From Hygrophila difformis (taxonomy: Eukaryota; Streptophyta; Magnoliopsida; Lamiales; Acanthaceae): DNA of 64,000 nucleotides. Positions 33,000 to 44,871 of the stretch are shown one piece after another; positions within the stretch are counted from its first letter, which is position 1, and each line of letters begins with the position of its first letter. The translations under genes were made by a program, and so were the position numbers. The notes beneath the pieces were generated by a model, which searched no databases, was not told where the DNA came from, and worked only from the letters and a program-made list of their open reading frames with translations. Location of the stretch: positions 30,322,403-30,386,402 of the forward strand of contig JAOANR010000011.1 of assembly GCA_030278955.1 (NCBI GenBank), in the 5' to 3' direction.

Positions 33000-35300
33000 T
33001 GCCTTCTACTGTTTACTCGATAAGCTATACGGCAAGCTGTCGAAATGTGACTTCTGCTTGAAAGAAGTGGCATTTCTCGGACACATAGTATCTGCTGATG
33101 GAGTACAGTGGATCCGGCAAAAGTTTCTGCCGTAACTGAATGGGCAACTCCAAAAAGTCCAACGGAAATAAGGAGTTTCCTTGGATTAGCCGGATACTAT
33201 AGACAATTTGTGAAGGACTTTTCAAGGATTGCACGTCCTTTGACCCAGCTACTTAAGAAAGGAGCAAAATACGAGTGGACCAAAGCATGTGAGACATCGT
33301 TTCAAGAGCTGAAGAAACGACTCACAACCACACCCGTATTAATATTACCATCAGAGAATGATGACTTCGAAGTATACAGCGATGCTTCGAAGGAAGGTTT
33401 AGGTTGTGTTTTGATGCAAGACTCGAGAGTCGTAGCCTATGCATCACGCCAACTAAAACCTCACGAGGAAAATTATCCGACACATGACCTGGAGTTGGCA
33501 GCGGTCGTTTTCGCTCTAAAGATATGGAGACATTATCTTTATGGGCGGAAGTGTCGAATGTTTACCGACCACAAGAGCTTGAAATATATATTCACTCAGA
33601 AGGAGTTGAATTTGAGGCAGCGAAGGTGGTTGGAGCTCATTAAAGACACCGATTTAGAAATAGCATACCACGAGGGGAAGGCGAATGTGGTAGCCGATGC
33701 CCTAAGTCGGAAAACCCAACACGTGACAAACTCGTTGGTAATTCCGCCGGCATTGTACATGGATTTGGCAAGATTGGAGTTAGAACTTGTGCATCCTGGC
33801 ACAGTGGGAGAAGCGGTCAATGCCATGGTCGTAGAAACTCCAATATTGGACGAGATTCGACTCGCTCAACCGGGCGATCCGAAACTCGAGAAGATAAAAG
33901 GGTATATTGCCGAAGGAAAGGCAATAGGATTTGCTGTCCACGAGGATGGAAGCATTCGTTTTAAAGGTAGATGGTGTGTGCCTCTTAAATGTGCCGAGTT
34001 GAAGCAAAGGTTGATGGAGGAAGGGCACAACACGCCATACTCCGTACATCCCGGAGGTGACAAGCTATACAAAGATCTGTAGAAGATCTATTGGTGGCCG
34101 GGAATGAAGAAGGAAGTGGCAAATTTCGTAGCGAGATGTCTCACCTGCCAAAAGGTTAAGGCAGTGCGACATAAACCCTTAGGATTGATGCAACCACTAG
34201 AGATTCCAAGTTGGAAGTGGGATAACATCTCAATGGACTTTGTCTCGGGATTACCCCGATCACCTAAAGGCATGAACAAGATTTGGGTGATTGTGGATAG
34301 GCTAACGAAGACAGCCATATTTATCCCAATGAAAGACACGTGGACTATGGACCAATTGGCCCGAGCCTACATTGATAATGTGGTACGACGACATGGAGTA
34401 CCACATGATATCATTTCCGATAGAGACAGTAGATTTGTCTCTCATTTCTGGACGGAGTTACAAAAAGCTCTCGGTACTCAAATCAAAATGAGCACCGCGT
34501 TCCACCCGATGACGGATGGACAAACCGAGAGAACAATCCAAACACTAGAGGACATGCTGAGAGCATGCGTGTTGGAATTCAAAGGAAATTGGGAATCTCA
34601 TTTACCCTTGATTGAGTTTTCCTATAATAATAGTTACCATGCTAGTATCGGCATGGCACCTTTCGAGGCATTGTATGGACGAAAGTGCCGAAGCCCTTTG
34701 AGCTGGGAAGAAAACGATAAGTCCGTGGTAGTGGGACCACAACTTATCGAAGACATGGCTCAACAAATCAAAGTGATCCAAGGGAAGATGAAAGCCGCTC
34801 AAGACCGTCAAAAGAGTTATGCCGACGTGAGACGACGAGACCTAGAATTTCAAGTGGGAGATAGGGTCATGCTAAAGATATCACCCATGAAGGGGGTGAT
34901 GCGCTTTGGCAAACGAGGGAAGTTAAGTCCGCGATACATAGGACCTTACGAAATTCTAGAACGAGTCGGAACTCTAGCCTACCGATTGGCTTTACCGCCA
35001 CACTTAGATAGAGTTCATAATGTCTTCCATGTCTCGCAACTAAAGAAGTATGTGCCGGACCCGACACATGTACTTCAACCGGAGATAATTGAGCTCGATG
35101 AAGACTTGACTTACGAAGAAGTCCCAGTGCGTATTCTTGACACTAAGGAACGAGTAACGAGGAACAAAACCATCAAAATGATCAAGGTTCTTTGGTCAAA
35201 TCACGAAAGCGAGACGGCAACTTGGGAAGTAGAATCCGACATGAGAGAACGATACCCGACATTGTTCCAAACCGATACCGACACAGTTATGGGGACATAA
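33000..35300 (+). pseudogene. 3' part of Tekay pol in R5: RT tail, RNase H, integrase, chromodomain
   Basis: Coding homology begins abruptly near 33000 in the RT thumb (KLSKCDFCLKEVAFLGHI). One base is missing near 33107, then one frame runs from 33108 to 35300 with a single TAG at 34080-34082. RNase H has [14 protein letters not shown] and TDHKSLKYI. The integrase zinc finger region ends CLTCQK. The core has DRDSRF and TAFHPMTDGQTERT. The chromodomain-like end has KVLWSNHESETATWEVE..MRERYPTLF. The YxDD site, protease and gag are absent. The adjacent antisense gene occupies the place of the missing part. Apart from two small lesions, the integrase half is very well preserved. Confidence 0.92.
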
Positions 35301-35528
35301 CTGCAATCTTAAGGGGGAGAGGATGTCATACCCCCTAATTTTTCGTGCATTTTTGTAAACTTTTGAACTACGTTATGGCTTGATCCCTTTACCGGGTACG
35401 TAGGCAGCTTAGAAGTTTAATTCTAAGTTCAGTCACAACATAATAAAACAAACACAAGACTTTAGCACGAGACGAGAAAAGCCGAAACACAACTTCGAGG
35501 ACGAAGTTGATTCTTAAGGAGGGTAGAC
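35301..35528 (+). other. R5 3' untranslated region with duplicated polypurine tract
   Basis: AAGGGGGAGAGGA plus TGTCATACCCCC (35324) imitates an LTR start 205 bp before the real one. The real set is hairpin AACTTCGAGGACGAAGTT (35491-35508), AAGGAGGGTAGAC (35516-35528) and TGTAATACCC (35529). Confidence 0.75.
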
Positions 35529-38128
35529 TGTAATACCCGAGAATTTTCCAACATAAAATAAAACAATAATTAAATAAATAAATAATAAATAAAATGAATA
35601 TTATAAATAAATAAACCAATCCAGCAAATAAAAGAAATAAATAAAGATAAGGAAATGAGAAATGAGATTTTTACTTAAAAAGGAATTAAAGGAATTTAAT
35701 TAAACAAAAGGATGGATAAATGGTACACCAAAACCCGACACTAATGATCTCGAGTATTCGAGTCCAAAACATCCAAGTAGACTGAGAATAAAAATTAGAG
35801 AGGAAGTATGAACCCGAATATACCCCGGAAATCGGAATTCGGGAGCATAGAAGGATAGAAACCCGAAAGAGAGGCGGAAAAGCACGACGGATCGCACGAC
35901 CCGCCCGGACCGAAGTCCAGGCGAAGTCGGCGCGGTGGCCGCGCGGTGGAGGGGGATTAGCGCGCCACGACCGCGCCACCCCACAGATTCGGTCGTTGCG
36001 TGAATCTCTCGCCCGAACGCGGATTTTTCGACGTTCGGTTGAACATCTCTCGACTCCAGACTTCTAGGTCGGTTGTGGACGCCCTAGGGATTGAGAATTC
36101 TATAAATAAGCCCCTTGGGAGCCCCGAACAAGTTTACAAAACCCTAAAACATTCTATACGTTCGAAACCCTAAATCCGGAGTCGTCGGAGGCACGAAACC
36201 AAGACGAACGCTGTTGGACGAGTTTCTCTACAGATCTCCATAGTCGTGGTAAGTCTCGGTCCAATCTTTATTCAATAAACGATTCGAAAACGAATCCTAA
36301 TCATCTCCTTTTTCTTTCTACACCCCCGTATCGAATCTAGATCGTAGAACCCGACGAACGGAGAGGAGAAACGGTGATCTGGAAGCCACGCCTCCGAATT
36401 GGACATTCCCGACGTTCATAGACACTGTAAGTTAACCTTACATGGTTTTGGGAGATTTTAAAACATTCGAAACCTAAAAGATTCAACAAGAACCATAAAT
36501 CTGTCCACTTTTGTTTTTCTACCGACGCAACAGATTTGGTGAATTTTTCCGACCCTTAAAACGAACTCAAACGGAAAAACGTAAAACACGAAAAATGTTC
36601 CTAAGACTTAGACCTAGCTACTGTAAAAATTTGAGAATTTTTGGAGTTGATTTGATATGTGAAAACCCGTTGAAACCGAACTGTTTAATTCTAGATCTTG
36701 GAATCTTGGACAGAACTTAGGAATGATCTTGATCTCGTTTTTGACATAGGATCTAGGCTGTTTTAGATCTTTGGCCAAACATGAAAGTTGTAGACAAATG
36801 TCTTAAGATGATCCCTGTCAAATTTCATTAAATTTGGAGTTGAATTGATATGTTAGAATTTGAAATCTTTAAACCGTGACATGTTAAACTCGGACAGATT
36901 TCTTGTTATGCGAAAACTGGCGATTTTGACCTATTTAGGTACCTCGGATTGAAAAAGTTAAAACACGAAAGTTGTAGATCTTGATGTTTCCGAGTCAGAT
37001 ATGAAATTTTGGAATTTTTGGAATTAAATCTGATTTTAGACGAATTTTGGAGTAAACTGTGATTTACCGAAACGAAATTTTGAAATCTTGTTGAAACATG
37101 GCATTAACCTTTAGGGTTGAAACGAATTGAGATATTGTTTCTAAATTAATACATTGGAAGGCAGATTTTAAAAAATTAAATCCCCTTACAAACTTGATAA
37201 ATTAAAATTAGGGGTGAGTGCTCTGCAGGGTGCCCCCTAACGATTCACTTCGTGCCGTAATGGACGATGGTGACCCCGCGCGCTATACTTGAAATGTGAT
37301 ATTGCCAAAACGGCGAAACTTAGAGCCTACACTCTCGTGAATATCCGTATGGGTTTCCCGAGGCTCCGGAGTGGTACTGGGTATGGCTGATACGGCTGCG
37401 GCCGCCGGGCTACCGGCTAAACTTGTTGACATCGCGATTTTTATCGTGAAACTTTGAAATACCAAATCGGGGATGTAATGGGGATTCTAAATTAAATTAA
37501 ACTAGATTAAATGATATTGTTGTCAAATTAAATTATTTAAATGCTTTATTTAAATTATGGCTATTATCTTGAACCATGTGATATGTATTATTAAATAGAG
37601 CCTGAGATATTATGCTATTGGATATGGATTAGATGAAACTAAATATTATGTTATTATCATGCTTTTGTTAAATTATAAAAGTTATGGCTTTTAAACCCTA
37701 CGATCATGCATGTGTTAACTTACTCAGCAATTTTGCTGATCAAAACCATTTTTATTCCTTTCTTTACAGAATATGTGGAATGAGCATGTGTGAGCACGAA
37801 TCATGCATGGGATTTTGGGAACTTTTATTTTGCTTTTAAATTTCGTACTTAAACTATATTATGAACGGGCCTGTTAACCCGTGTTTTGGCCATGTCGGCC
37901 CTTTTTATATTTTCCGCTGCGATACTGTACTAAACTAAATATTTCCGTTGCGCTATGCTATTATTATTTTCGAATTATATTGTATGGGCTATTTTGAATG
38001 CTTTAAATGTTTTAAATACTGCAATACCTAGCCTTGCATCTCTTTAGTGAGCTCGGAGAAACCGTGTCTTACTAGGGAGATGTGGCGGTGACATCCCGAC
38101 CTGGGTGACCAAAAACCGGGGTGTTACA
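35529..38128 (+). repeat. 3' LTR of R5 (2600 bp)
   Basis: Same length and nearly identical to 26880-29479. It is followed by CTTTC, matching the 5' flank. Confidence 0.95.
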
Positions 38129-38222
38129 CTTTCCTCTAACTTTTTCTTCTTCTTTACTTCTCTGTTCGTTCTAAGTTGTCTACGGAGAAATTTTCAAAAA
38201 ATGGTGATCATTTCTGACCTTG

Positions 38223-39776
38223 ATGAGTCTAACTCCACAGCCGACTGCTCCGGTACTGTCTCCTCAACCTATTCGCCTGAATCCTGAAGCTCTTCAACGG
38301 ATTGTGGCGGAATTCCTTTCATCGACGCAACAGACCACCAATTTACCCCCAAATTCTTCAAACCCTAATGCTTCCACTTCCAATCCTCCTCCTACATTTG
38401 TTCTCTCTGCCGATGGTGTTGTACACGTTAATCCACCTCAAGCTGCACCACAAACCGAGCCTATCACTGTCGATTCTTAACCTTTTCAACCCCCTCCACC
38501 TCCTCAACCCTCAGTTGATCCGGCGGTCGTGGACGAGATTGTCCGAGAACTGAATGCCGAGCACGGTGACCCACCGTTGTCTCCGTATGCACATCAAGGT
38601 GTTCACGACCTCACTCAAGAGGAGATGGATGAATTGTTGAATCTGACCAGGGACGCAGACGTCGAGCAGCTTCGCAGACTTCTCAACCGCAGCGGAGGTC
38701 ATCGCGAAAGAGAAAGGCTCCTACACCCCAACCCCCTGTTCAACCGAATCCAGTGGCTTCAGCAGCAAAGAAACCCCGAAAAGCCCCAATTGTGCTGGAT
38801 GAGGAGAAGGCCTATAGCAAGAAGTATTTCACTGAGGACATGAGAAATTTCTCTCATGAAGTGCTCAAGGAAAGGGATTTTCAAACCGGAGGAAGTGTTC
38901 AAACACACGCACTACACCACTCTTGGCTTCACGGACCATCTTGATGAGAGGCATCTTCTACATTGGGCTCAAGGCCTTAATCAGTATTCGCCCTCACATG
39001 TTCGCGAGTTTTATGCCAACCTCCATCCTGAAATTCTTAACCCTAACTCGGCCTGGTTTAGTAAGATTTATATACGCGGTAAATTTCATGATCTGACACC
39101 ATCTATTCTTTGTGCGTTGTTGAAGCTACCCCTGAACGACGATCTAAGCGATGGCTTAGAGCTTATGCCTAAAGATATTCACACTGTAGCTCTTGACATT
39201 TCTAATGAGAAGGTCAAAGAGTTTGGACGAAGCAAGTTCAGTGCTGTCAGCCTCACGTTGAAATTCTACTGCCTGTACCAATTTTGCAGTTCCAATGTTC
39301 TTCCAACAAAGAATCGGTCTCAGATCAATTCTAATATGGGTAAACTTCTTCTTTGTATTCATAGACATATGGGACTGATGAATTTTTGATATTTCCATTT
39401 GAACGAAATGTTAAGGTACTCCAATGGACGGATTAAAACTAGAGCCAAGCTTCCTTATCCGGCATTGCTCACGGAGTTTCTTCTTTCAATTGGAGTTAAG
39501 ATTAAAGCTAGCAAACTGGTTGCTCTGAAGACATACAATCCACCACCGAACTTACTGAATATGGACAATGATTTCAAGCGAGCTCCCCTGTCCGGACCTG
39601 CATTGGTTAACTCTTTTAAAGCTCGACTTCTTAGTCAGAATGAGGGCATAACCGCATGGAGTCAGGAGGCTACGTTAATCAAAAGGGAAAATTTGAAAAT
39701 TATTTCGTCTCTTCCATACTCTTTTGATGCTTCTAACATGCAGGCTGGTGATGAGGATCTTGATGATGAGGAGTGA
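38223..39776 (+). pseudogene. Env-like extra ORF of Sirevirus R4 (PF20167-like), frameshifted
   Basis: A start at ATG 38223 (MSLTPQPTAPVLSPQP) gives a Pro/Ser-rich N-terminus. A TAA at 38478-38480 interrupts it, the same frame resumes, then frame changes occur near 38690 and 38870. The core (LHWAQGLNQYSPSHVREFYANL, then IYIRGKFHDLTPSILCALLKLP) is the same domain type as in the R1 and R5 extra ORFs. A TGA at about 39387 is followed by the C-terminal part (39399-39776) with an acidic tail (GDEDLDDEE). Sireviruses carry an extra ORF here, after pol, often called env-like. R5 sits in the spacer between pol and this ORF. It is non-functional in this copy. Confidence 0.75.
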
Positions 39777-40236
39777 TAATCCATCATAGGGGAGTGGTAT
39801 GGTGTGGATTGGTGGATGGCTGAATTGGTTCTGGTATTTGCAGTCTTAGCTGCTCGGTAACTATTTCTGAAACTCTTACTGATGATTGAACATGTTTTTG
39901 TGGATGTTTATGCTTGAATGACTTTGATCTGGATGATATTTTCTGTTTTTGTGGATTCTGAACTTTTGAATATCTTTTAAACTTTGCGGGTCTGTAATAG
40001 TTAGATAACTTGGATTACTGCTGAACCATCTTTCTACTATCTGCACTGCTGATCTTTTCTGAATGCTTTCATGGATGTTGTTTCTAATGTGCTTAGACTA
40101 CTCTGTGACATCCTGCTTATTGATCATGTTTTGTTATGGTTTACTCTGTTTATTTGGTCTCTTTTACTCTTTGGACCTAGATAGTTTCAACACCCTTAGG
40201 TGATGGAATTATCATCTACACAAGAGTGTGGGAGAT
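39777..40236 (+). other. R4 3' untranslated region with polypurine tract
   Basis: T-rich sequence without an ORF, ending in CAAGAGTGTGGGAGAT directly before the 3' LTR. Confidence 0.75.
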
Positions 40237-41068
40237 TGTTGTTGTCTTAACAAAACTCTTGTGCAGATGCTCTTGTCCTGAAAGCAGTTCAGACATGGTT
40301 GTAACCGCTTCTCGGTAACTGCTCTTTAGCAGTTTTTGATCTCAGCCCGCTTAGTTGTTCTATCGATCATTATTTTACACTTGTACATATATTTCAGTCT
40401 TTAGATCGATTGTTTAGTTAGTAGAGTTGTAATTTTCATTGTGTTAGATTTTATACTCTTCGAGTTAGTTTGTTTTCTCTCCAAGATTTCATAAGAGTTC
40501 TTTTTGAGAGAGTTTAGAGTCTTGATGATTTGTTCTTCACTGAATACGAATCTGTAATCAATCATTGAGATCGCGCTTCACTTGCTTCAATTGGCATCGC
40601 CGAATTGGAGAAAACCTTCATCAATCAAGTTTAGGAGGTTTTGCCTTGCGATGAACCTCTGAAAGATCTGTAGGAGCAATTCAACGTGTCTGCTACACCA
40701 AAGTTCTGAGATCTGAAGGATTTAGCAATCAAGAAATCAGATTGGACGGGTTGTCCAGCGATCGGAGTTGTGGGGGAGTGCAGACTACGATTGTTGTACC
40801 GGAATTGTCGTCTCGGTAACAGAGTCTGTCTTTTGATTGTTTTTAAGTCTTGTTAGGTTTAGAATCTTTTAAGTGTTAGTGATAGAACCTGGATTGGCAT
40901 CCCCCAGATGTAAATCCGCTTGGATCGAACTGGGTTACCAAATCTCTTGTTCTTGTTTTACGATTTCCGCTCATCACTCTGCACACACACATATAATCTG
41001 TTTACGCGTAGTTTAGACTGCAAGTCGACGACAAGCTCATAGTTCAAGATAGTTAACTGGGACCAACA
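40237..41068 (+). repeat. 3' LTR of R4
   Basis: 832 bp, matching 20827-21655 with roughly 18-20 differences by eye. It is followed by GTTTT. Confidence 0.95.
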
Positions 41069-41073
41069 GTTTT

Positions 41074-41363
41074 CCTTTACAGCTTTCATTTACAACTTCC
41101 CTTAGATACTTCTTAGCTTACCTAGTTCGATCAAAGGCGAATTAGCCGTGTCCCGTTGGATTGAAGGTAAATTCGTTGTTCTCACCATTGTATTCGATTG
41201 TTAAAGAAATTCAACAAGAATTTGATTTTGGTCAAGTTTAGGTGCGTATTTCATTCGGACCCTAATCCAGTTTGATCCTTTTCTGGCAGCTTCTCTTGAA
41301 GAGAAAAAAGTCATTGGTTCGGTCCTATTTGTACCGAAACCAACAATGGCACGCCTCGTGGGA
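41074..41363 (+). repeat. Possible LTR tail and primer-binding site of an older element
   Basis: ..CCGAAACCAACA (ending 41345) is followed by TGGCACGCCTCGTGGGA (41347-41363), which resembles the LTR end plus primer-binding site of Tat-type Ty3 elements. If correct, R4 had inserted into this LTR and R6 into the leader just after it. There is no second copy to confirm it. Confidence 0.3.
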
Positions 41364-41482
41364 CTCAAATCAGATATGGCTATGAATAAAATTCTTTTGT
41401 ACAAAGCTGCTGAAATAGAAATATTTATCTTAAGATTCAATTGATCCACTTACAAAATACAAAGGTACTGTTATTATATAAT

Positions 41483-42592
41483 TGTTATCACCTAAAAAAA
41501 TAATAATAAAATAAAATAAAATAAAATAAACATATCAATTAAGCCTATCTGCCCGTCAGGCCAAAGGTACAGTCACCTTTCTGCCCGTCAGGCCAAAGGG
41601 ACAGTCACCTATCTGCCCGTCAGGCCAAAGGGACAATCACCTATCTGCCCGCTAGGCCAAGACCAAAGGGACAGTCACCTATCTGCCCGTCAGGCCAAGA
41701 CCAAAGGGACAGTCACCTATCTACCCGTAAGACCAAAGGGACAGTCACCTATCTGCCCGTCAGGCCAAGACCAAAGGGACAGTCACCTATCTGCCCGTTA
41801 GACCAAAAGGACAGTTACCTATCTGTCCGCTAGGCCAAGACCAAAGGGACAGTCACCTATCTGCCCGTCAGGCCAAGACCAAAGAGATAGTCACCTATCT
41901 GCCCGTTAGACCAAAGGGACAGTCACCTATCTGCCCGCCAGGCCAAAGGGACAGTCACCTATCTGCCTGTTAGGCCAAGACCAAAGGGTCAGTTACCTAT
42001 CTTCCCGTCAGGCCAAAGGGACAGTCACCGATCTGCCCGTCAGGCCAGGACCAATGGAACAGTCACCTACCTGCCCATCAGGCCAGGACCGATGAGACAG
42101 TCAACCAATTAGACCTATTGGCCGGCCAAGCCAGGGAGGACAACTAGACTTAATTGCCCGTACAAAGAGAGCAAAGCAAAAGATTAAGACCACTCGATCC
42201 CAACAGATTAGAGAAGACCTGTCATCTATCGATAGCGTCAAAGCGGTTACCAAGAGCACTACCAAGGCGGTTTCTCGGATGGCGGTTACTGGACGGTCTA
42301 TATATACTAAGCAGGGCTACAGAGGAAGAGACAACCAACACACCACAACATTCCTCTGGAAATTTTATTTTATCTTAGTTTGTAGTTTAGTTTCTCTAGT
42401 TTAGTTCGTAGTTTGTAGCTCGAAGTTGTTTCATTAAGTTCCTGTAATTAACAGTGGGCAAGAAATTTAATTCTTGTTCATTGTTCCTAATTGTTGAAGG
42501 CACAATTCAACGAAGGGAACTTTTCAGTTTCTATCGTCTTAGGCCTGCAAAGGGCTTTACTATTTGTTGTTATCCAAATTCCTGCGATAACA
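41483..42592 (+). repeat. 5' LTR of R6
   Basis: 1110 bp with a minisatellite array in its first half and a TATA box (CTATATATAC, about 42299-42308) after it. Confidence 0.93.
41549..42112 (+). repeat. Minisatellite in the R6 5' LTR
   Basis: Around fifteen units of CTATCTGCCCGTCAGGCCAA plus AGGGACAGTCAC (32 bp). Many carry an extra GACCAA segment (37-38 bp). Unit order and number differ from the 3' LTR array. Confidence 0.9.
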
Positions 42593-42593
42593 A

Positions 42594-42612
42594 ATTGGCG
42601 ACCACAGTGGGA
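42594..42612 (+). other. Primer-binding site of R6
   Basis: ATTGGCGACCACAGTGGGA starts two bases after the LTR and resembles the TGGCGACTCCGCTGGGGA site type of Tat/Ogre elements. The tRNA is not identified with certainty. Confidence 0.6.
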
Positions 42613-42685
42613 GATTGAACAATCAACCACAATAGATCAATTGAATAATTTAATATTACGGTCGAGAATCATAACACGGACAAAT

Positions 42686-44253
42686 ATGTCTACTCCCCAG
42701 AATACCACAAATTCGCTAGCAAGCATATCCGCCACCAGTGCCCTCAACAGGGCAAACTTCCATTACAATTACCCCATTATCATCGGATGTTATGCCCACA
42801 ACTGGGCAGACACCAATGATGGTTCATCAACTGGAAACAATACCAGCGGATTTAATTAAGCAACTTGGGGAAATGTTAGATAGCCAGATCACGGCTTTAA
42901 AGAATGAATTGCTTGCACAAGCGTCATACCGAAATCAAGGATTTTATGCCCCATGGCCATATATGTCTACCATGGGCAATTCCCAAAACTGGACAACTGG
43001 TGTCCCGCCTCCGAAAGGTGTTTATGAACATCTACCAGGGGTGAATGGTAGATCGGTGGGACAAAATCAATCTATGCCTTATTCTTGGGCTCCAGTACCA
43101 CTAGTTGGCATCACTCAGTAAAGTCGGGGTGAGCAATCACTCACACGGGCTGACCAGTGTCCCAATATAATACAGAACAATGATTAATCCCTCACAGGGT
43201 TTAGAACCGCTTCCTGTTAGGGATGCCAAACTCCAGAGTTTTGAAAGGGCAGAATCACGAGATGCCAGGGGTGAAGGGTCTGACGCCACTTGCCCAAAAA
43301 ACGTTCCATTGGGAGTGCAAACACCTTTGGCTACAGAGAACTTTTCCGAAAACGTCCCACTTGAGGAGCAAGCAGATTTTGTCCCTATAGATGTGGATTA
43401 GCCAGTTGAGACATCCCGAATCAGACCTATGCCTGATTCAAGGATTAATAAGGAGATGTGGAGACCACCAATGGTTAGCCCCACAATTCCTAATGTCCAG
43501 TTTGCACCTCCAGTTATACATGTTTATCCTCACGATGTGCAACACCAAGGGCCGCCACTTGATGGCCATAGTATTTCAGCGTCTATGCAGAGCCCTGTGA
43601 TTGATCCAAGTGTGTTAGTGGATATGCTACACACCCAGTTCGGCCTAAATGTAAGGCCTATCAGCCAGATGGCTTATCAAAACCCATACCCAGAGGCCAT
43701 AACACCCGATCATCCTCTGCCCAAGGGGTTTCGAGTGCCTGATTTTTCCACATTCTCAGGTGAGGATGATGCATCCTCCATCGAGCATGTAGGGCGGTTT
43801 ACGGCCCAACTAGGGGAAAATGCGAGAAATCCCTATTATAAAATGCAGTTATTCTCATTATCTCTAACTAAAACTGCATTTTCGTGGTTTGCAAACTTAC
43901 CTCCTGGCCATTTTAGAACGTGGGACGACATGGAGAATGCATTCCATACTCGCTTCTTTAATCCGGTGCCAACTGTGTCAATTATTGGCATAGTGGATGC
44001 TAAGCAGTTACCCAATGAGTCAGTGACAGCCTTCATAGAGAGGGTGAGGTGGTTGAAGTCACGTTGCTCAACCGCCCTGAGCGACTCTGAGATGGCCAAA
44101 ATCATGGTTGGAAATATGGCACCTAAGTATAGAGAACAATTGATTGCCCATGAGATTTCAAACTTATCAGCTTTAGCATCTAAGGCCATAAGTTTGGAAA
44201 CTTTGTTTAAAGAGCAGTGTGACTTAGTGTTGTTACCTCACCAACCAGGGTGA
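42686..44253 (+). pseudogene. Degenerate gag of R6 (Retrotrans_gag family)
   Basis: The ATG at 42686 (MSTPQNTTNSLAS) begins a frame that shifts near 42750 and reaches a stop at 43119-43121, then shifts again before 43180. A TAG lies at 43399-43401. The frame from there to 44253 is open and holds the capsid-type core: GFRVPDFSTFSGEDDASS, then AFSWFANLPPGHFRTWDDM, FIERVRWLKSR and MVGNMAPKYREQL, typical of Ty3 gag (PF03732). No zinc knuckle or protease follows; 44254-44871 is A-rich and broken. Because elements of this type need a helper, an intact gag might once have been functional, but this copy is not. Confidence 0.8.
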
Positions 44254-44871
44254 TCAATATGTAGTAGATGTATAAGGCATCATTGGGGCCATATAGAATA
44301 AGTTGATACCATGGCCCAAATTTGACTAAACCTTGGGATGCCTATGATAATAATAATAAAAAAAAAATTGCAAGTGGTCTACGCGGCTACTACAGTTTCT
44401 TTTTTTTTTAAGAAAAAAGAAGGGGGATTGAAATTTGTTTGCCAAGACCATGGCCAACTAAAAATAAAAATAAAAATTACCAAAGTCCCCGTTGATGGAC
44501 ATGGAGAAAAAATGGGCAGCATCCTAATCGATCCTGAGATGGAAAAGATATTTTTTTTAAAAAAAATGCCCACCCCCCAATCGATGAATAAAACAAAAAA
44601 ATTGTTCACCCGCTTGAGGGCCAATCAACAGAAATAAAAATAAAATTTAAAAAAAAAGTTAAGAGAAAAATTTTACACATCCAAGGGATATGCCAACCAA
44701 TGGCAACAAAAGAGTTCAAATTCGAGTTTTTAGATGGGGCTTCAAACCGTATGGCTAGAATAATAAAAGATGAGCCAGAGGAAATACGAACAACGCTAAT
44801 TGCCCGAGTTATCATTCAAAACATTCAAAAAGTTTCGTTTTCACTTTTTGAATATTTGAATAGGGGGCAAC
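44254..44871 (+). other. R6 3' internal region with polypurine tract
   Basis: Contains several A-runs and T-runs (44357-44366, 44400-44410, 44550-44566) that create spurious Lys/Phe-rich frames. It ends with AATAGGGGGCAAC, a polypurine tract directly before the 3' LTR. No gene is recognised. Confidence 0.7.

Larger units (their letters stand above)
26880..38128 (+). mobile_element. Young, gag-less Tekay-derived retrotransposon R5
   Basis: Two 2600 bp LTRs (TGTAATACCC..GGTGTTACA) differ at about eight sites by eye (near 0.3%). CTTTC at 26875-26879 and 38129-38133 is a perfect target duplication. The internal 6 kb has a tRNA-Met primer site, a sense coiled-coil ORF, an antisense gene and only the 3' part of Tekay pol; gag, protease and the RT catalytic part are missing. 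It can have moved only with proteins supplied by another element. Confidence 0.95.
20827..41068 (+). mobile_element. Sirevirus-type Ty1-copia retrotransposon R4, containing the nested element R5
   Basis: The element is bounded by 829 bp and 832 bp LTRs starting TGTTGTTGTC and ending GACCAACA. Both sides are flanked by GTTTT (20822-20826 and 41069-41073), a perfect 5 bp target duplication. Without R5 and its duplication it would be about 9.0 kb. Internal order is PBS, gag-pol, an extra env-like ORF and a polypurine tract. The RNase H and the env-like ORF after pol are typical of Sireviruses. The LTRs differ at roughly 18-20 sites by eye (about 2%). Confidence 0.95.

Noticed and set aside
35324..35528. 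LTR start of R5 at TGTCATACCCCC
   Set aside because: The 5' LTR begins with the TGTAATACCCGAG sequence matching 35529, and both LTRs then have equal length with a perfect target duplication.
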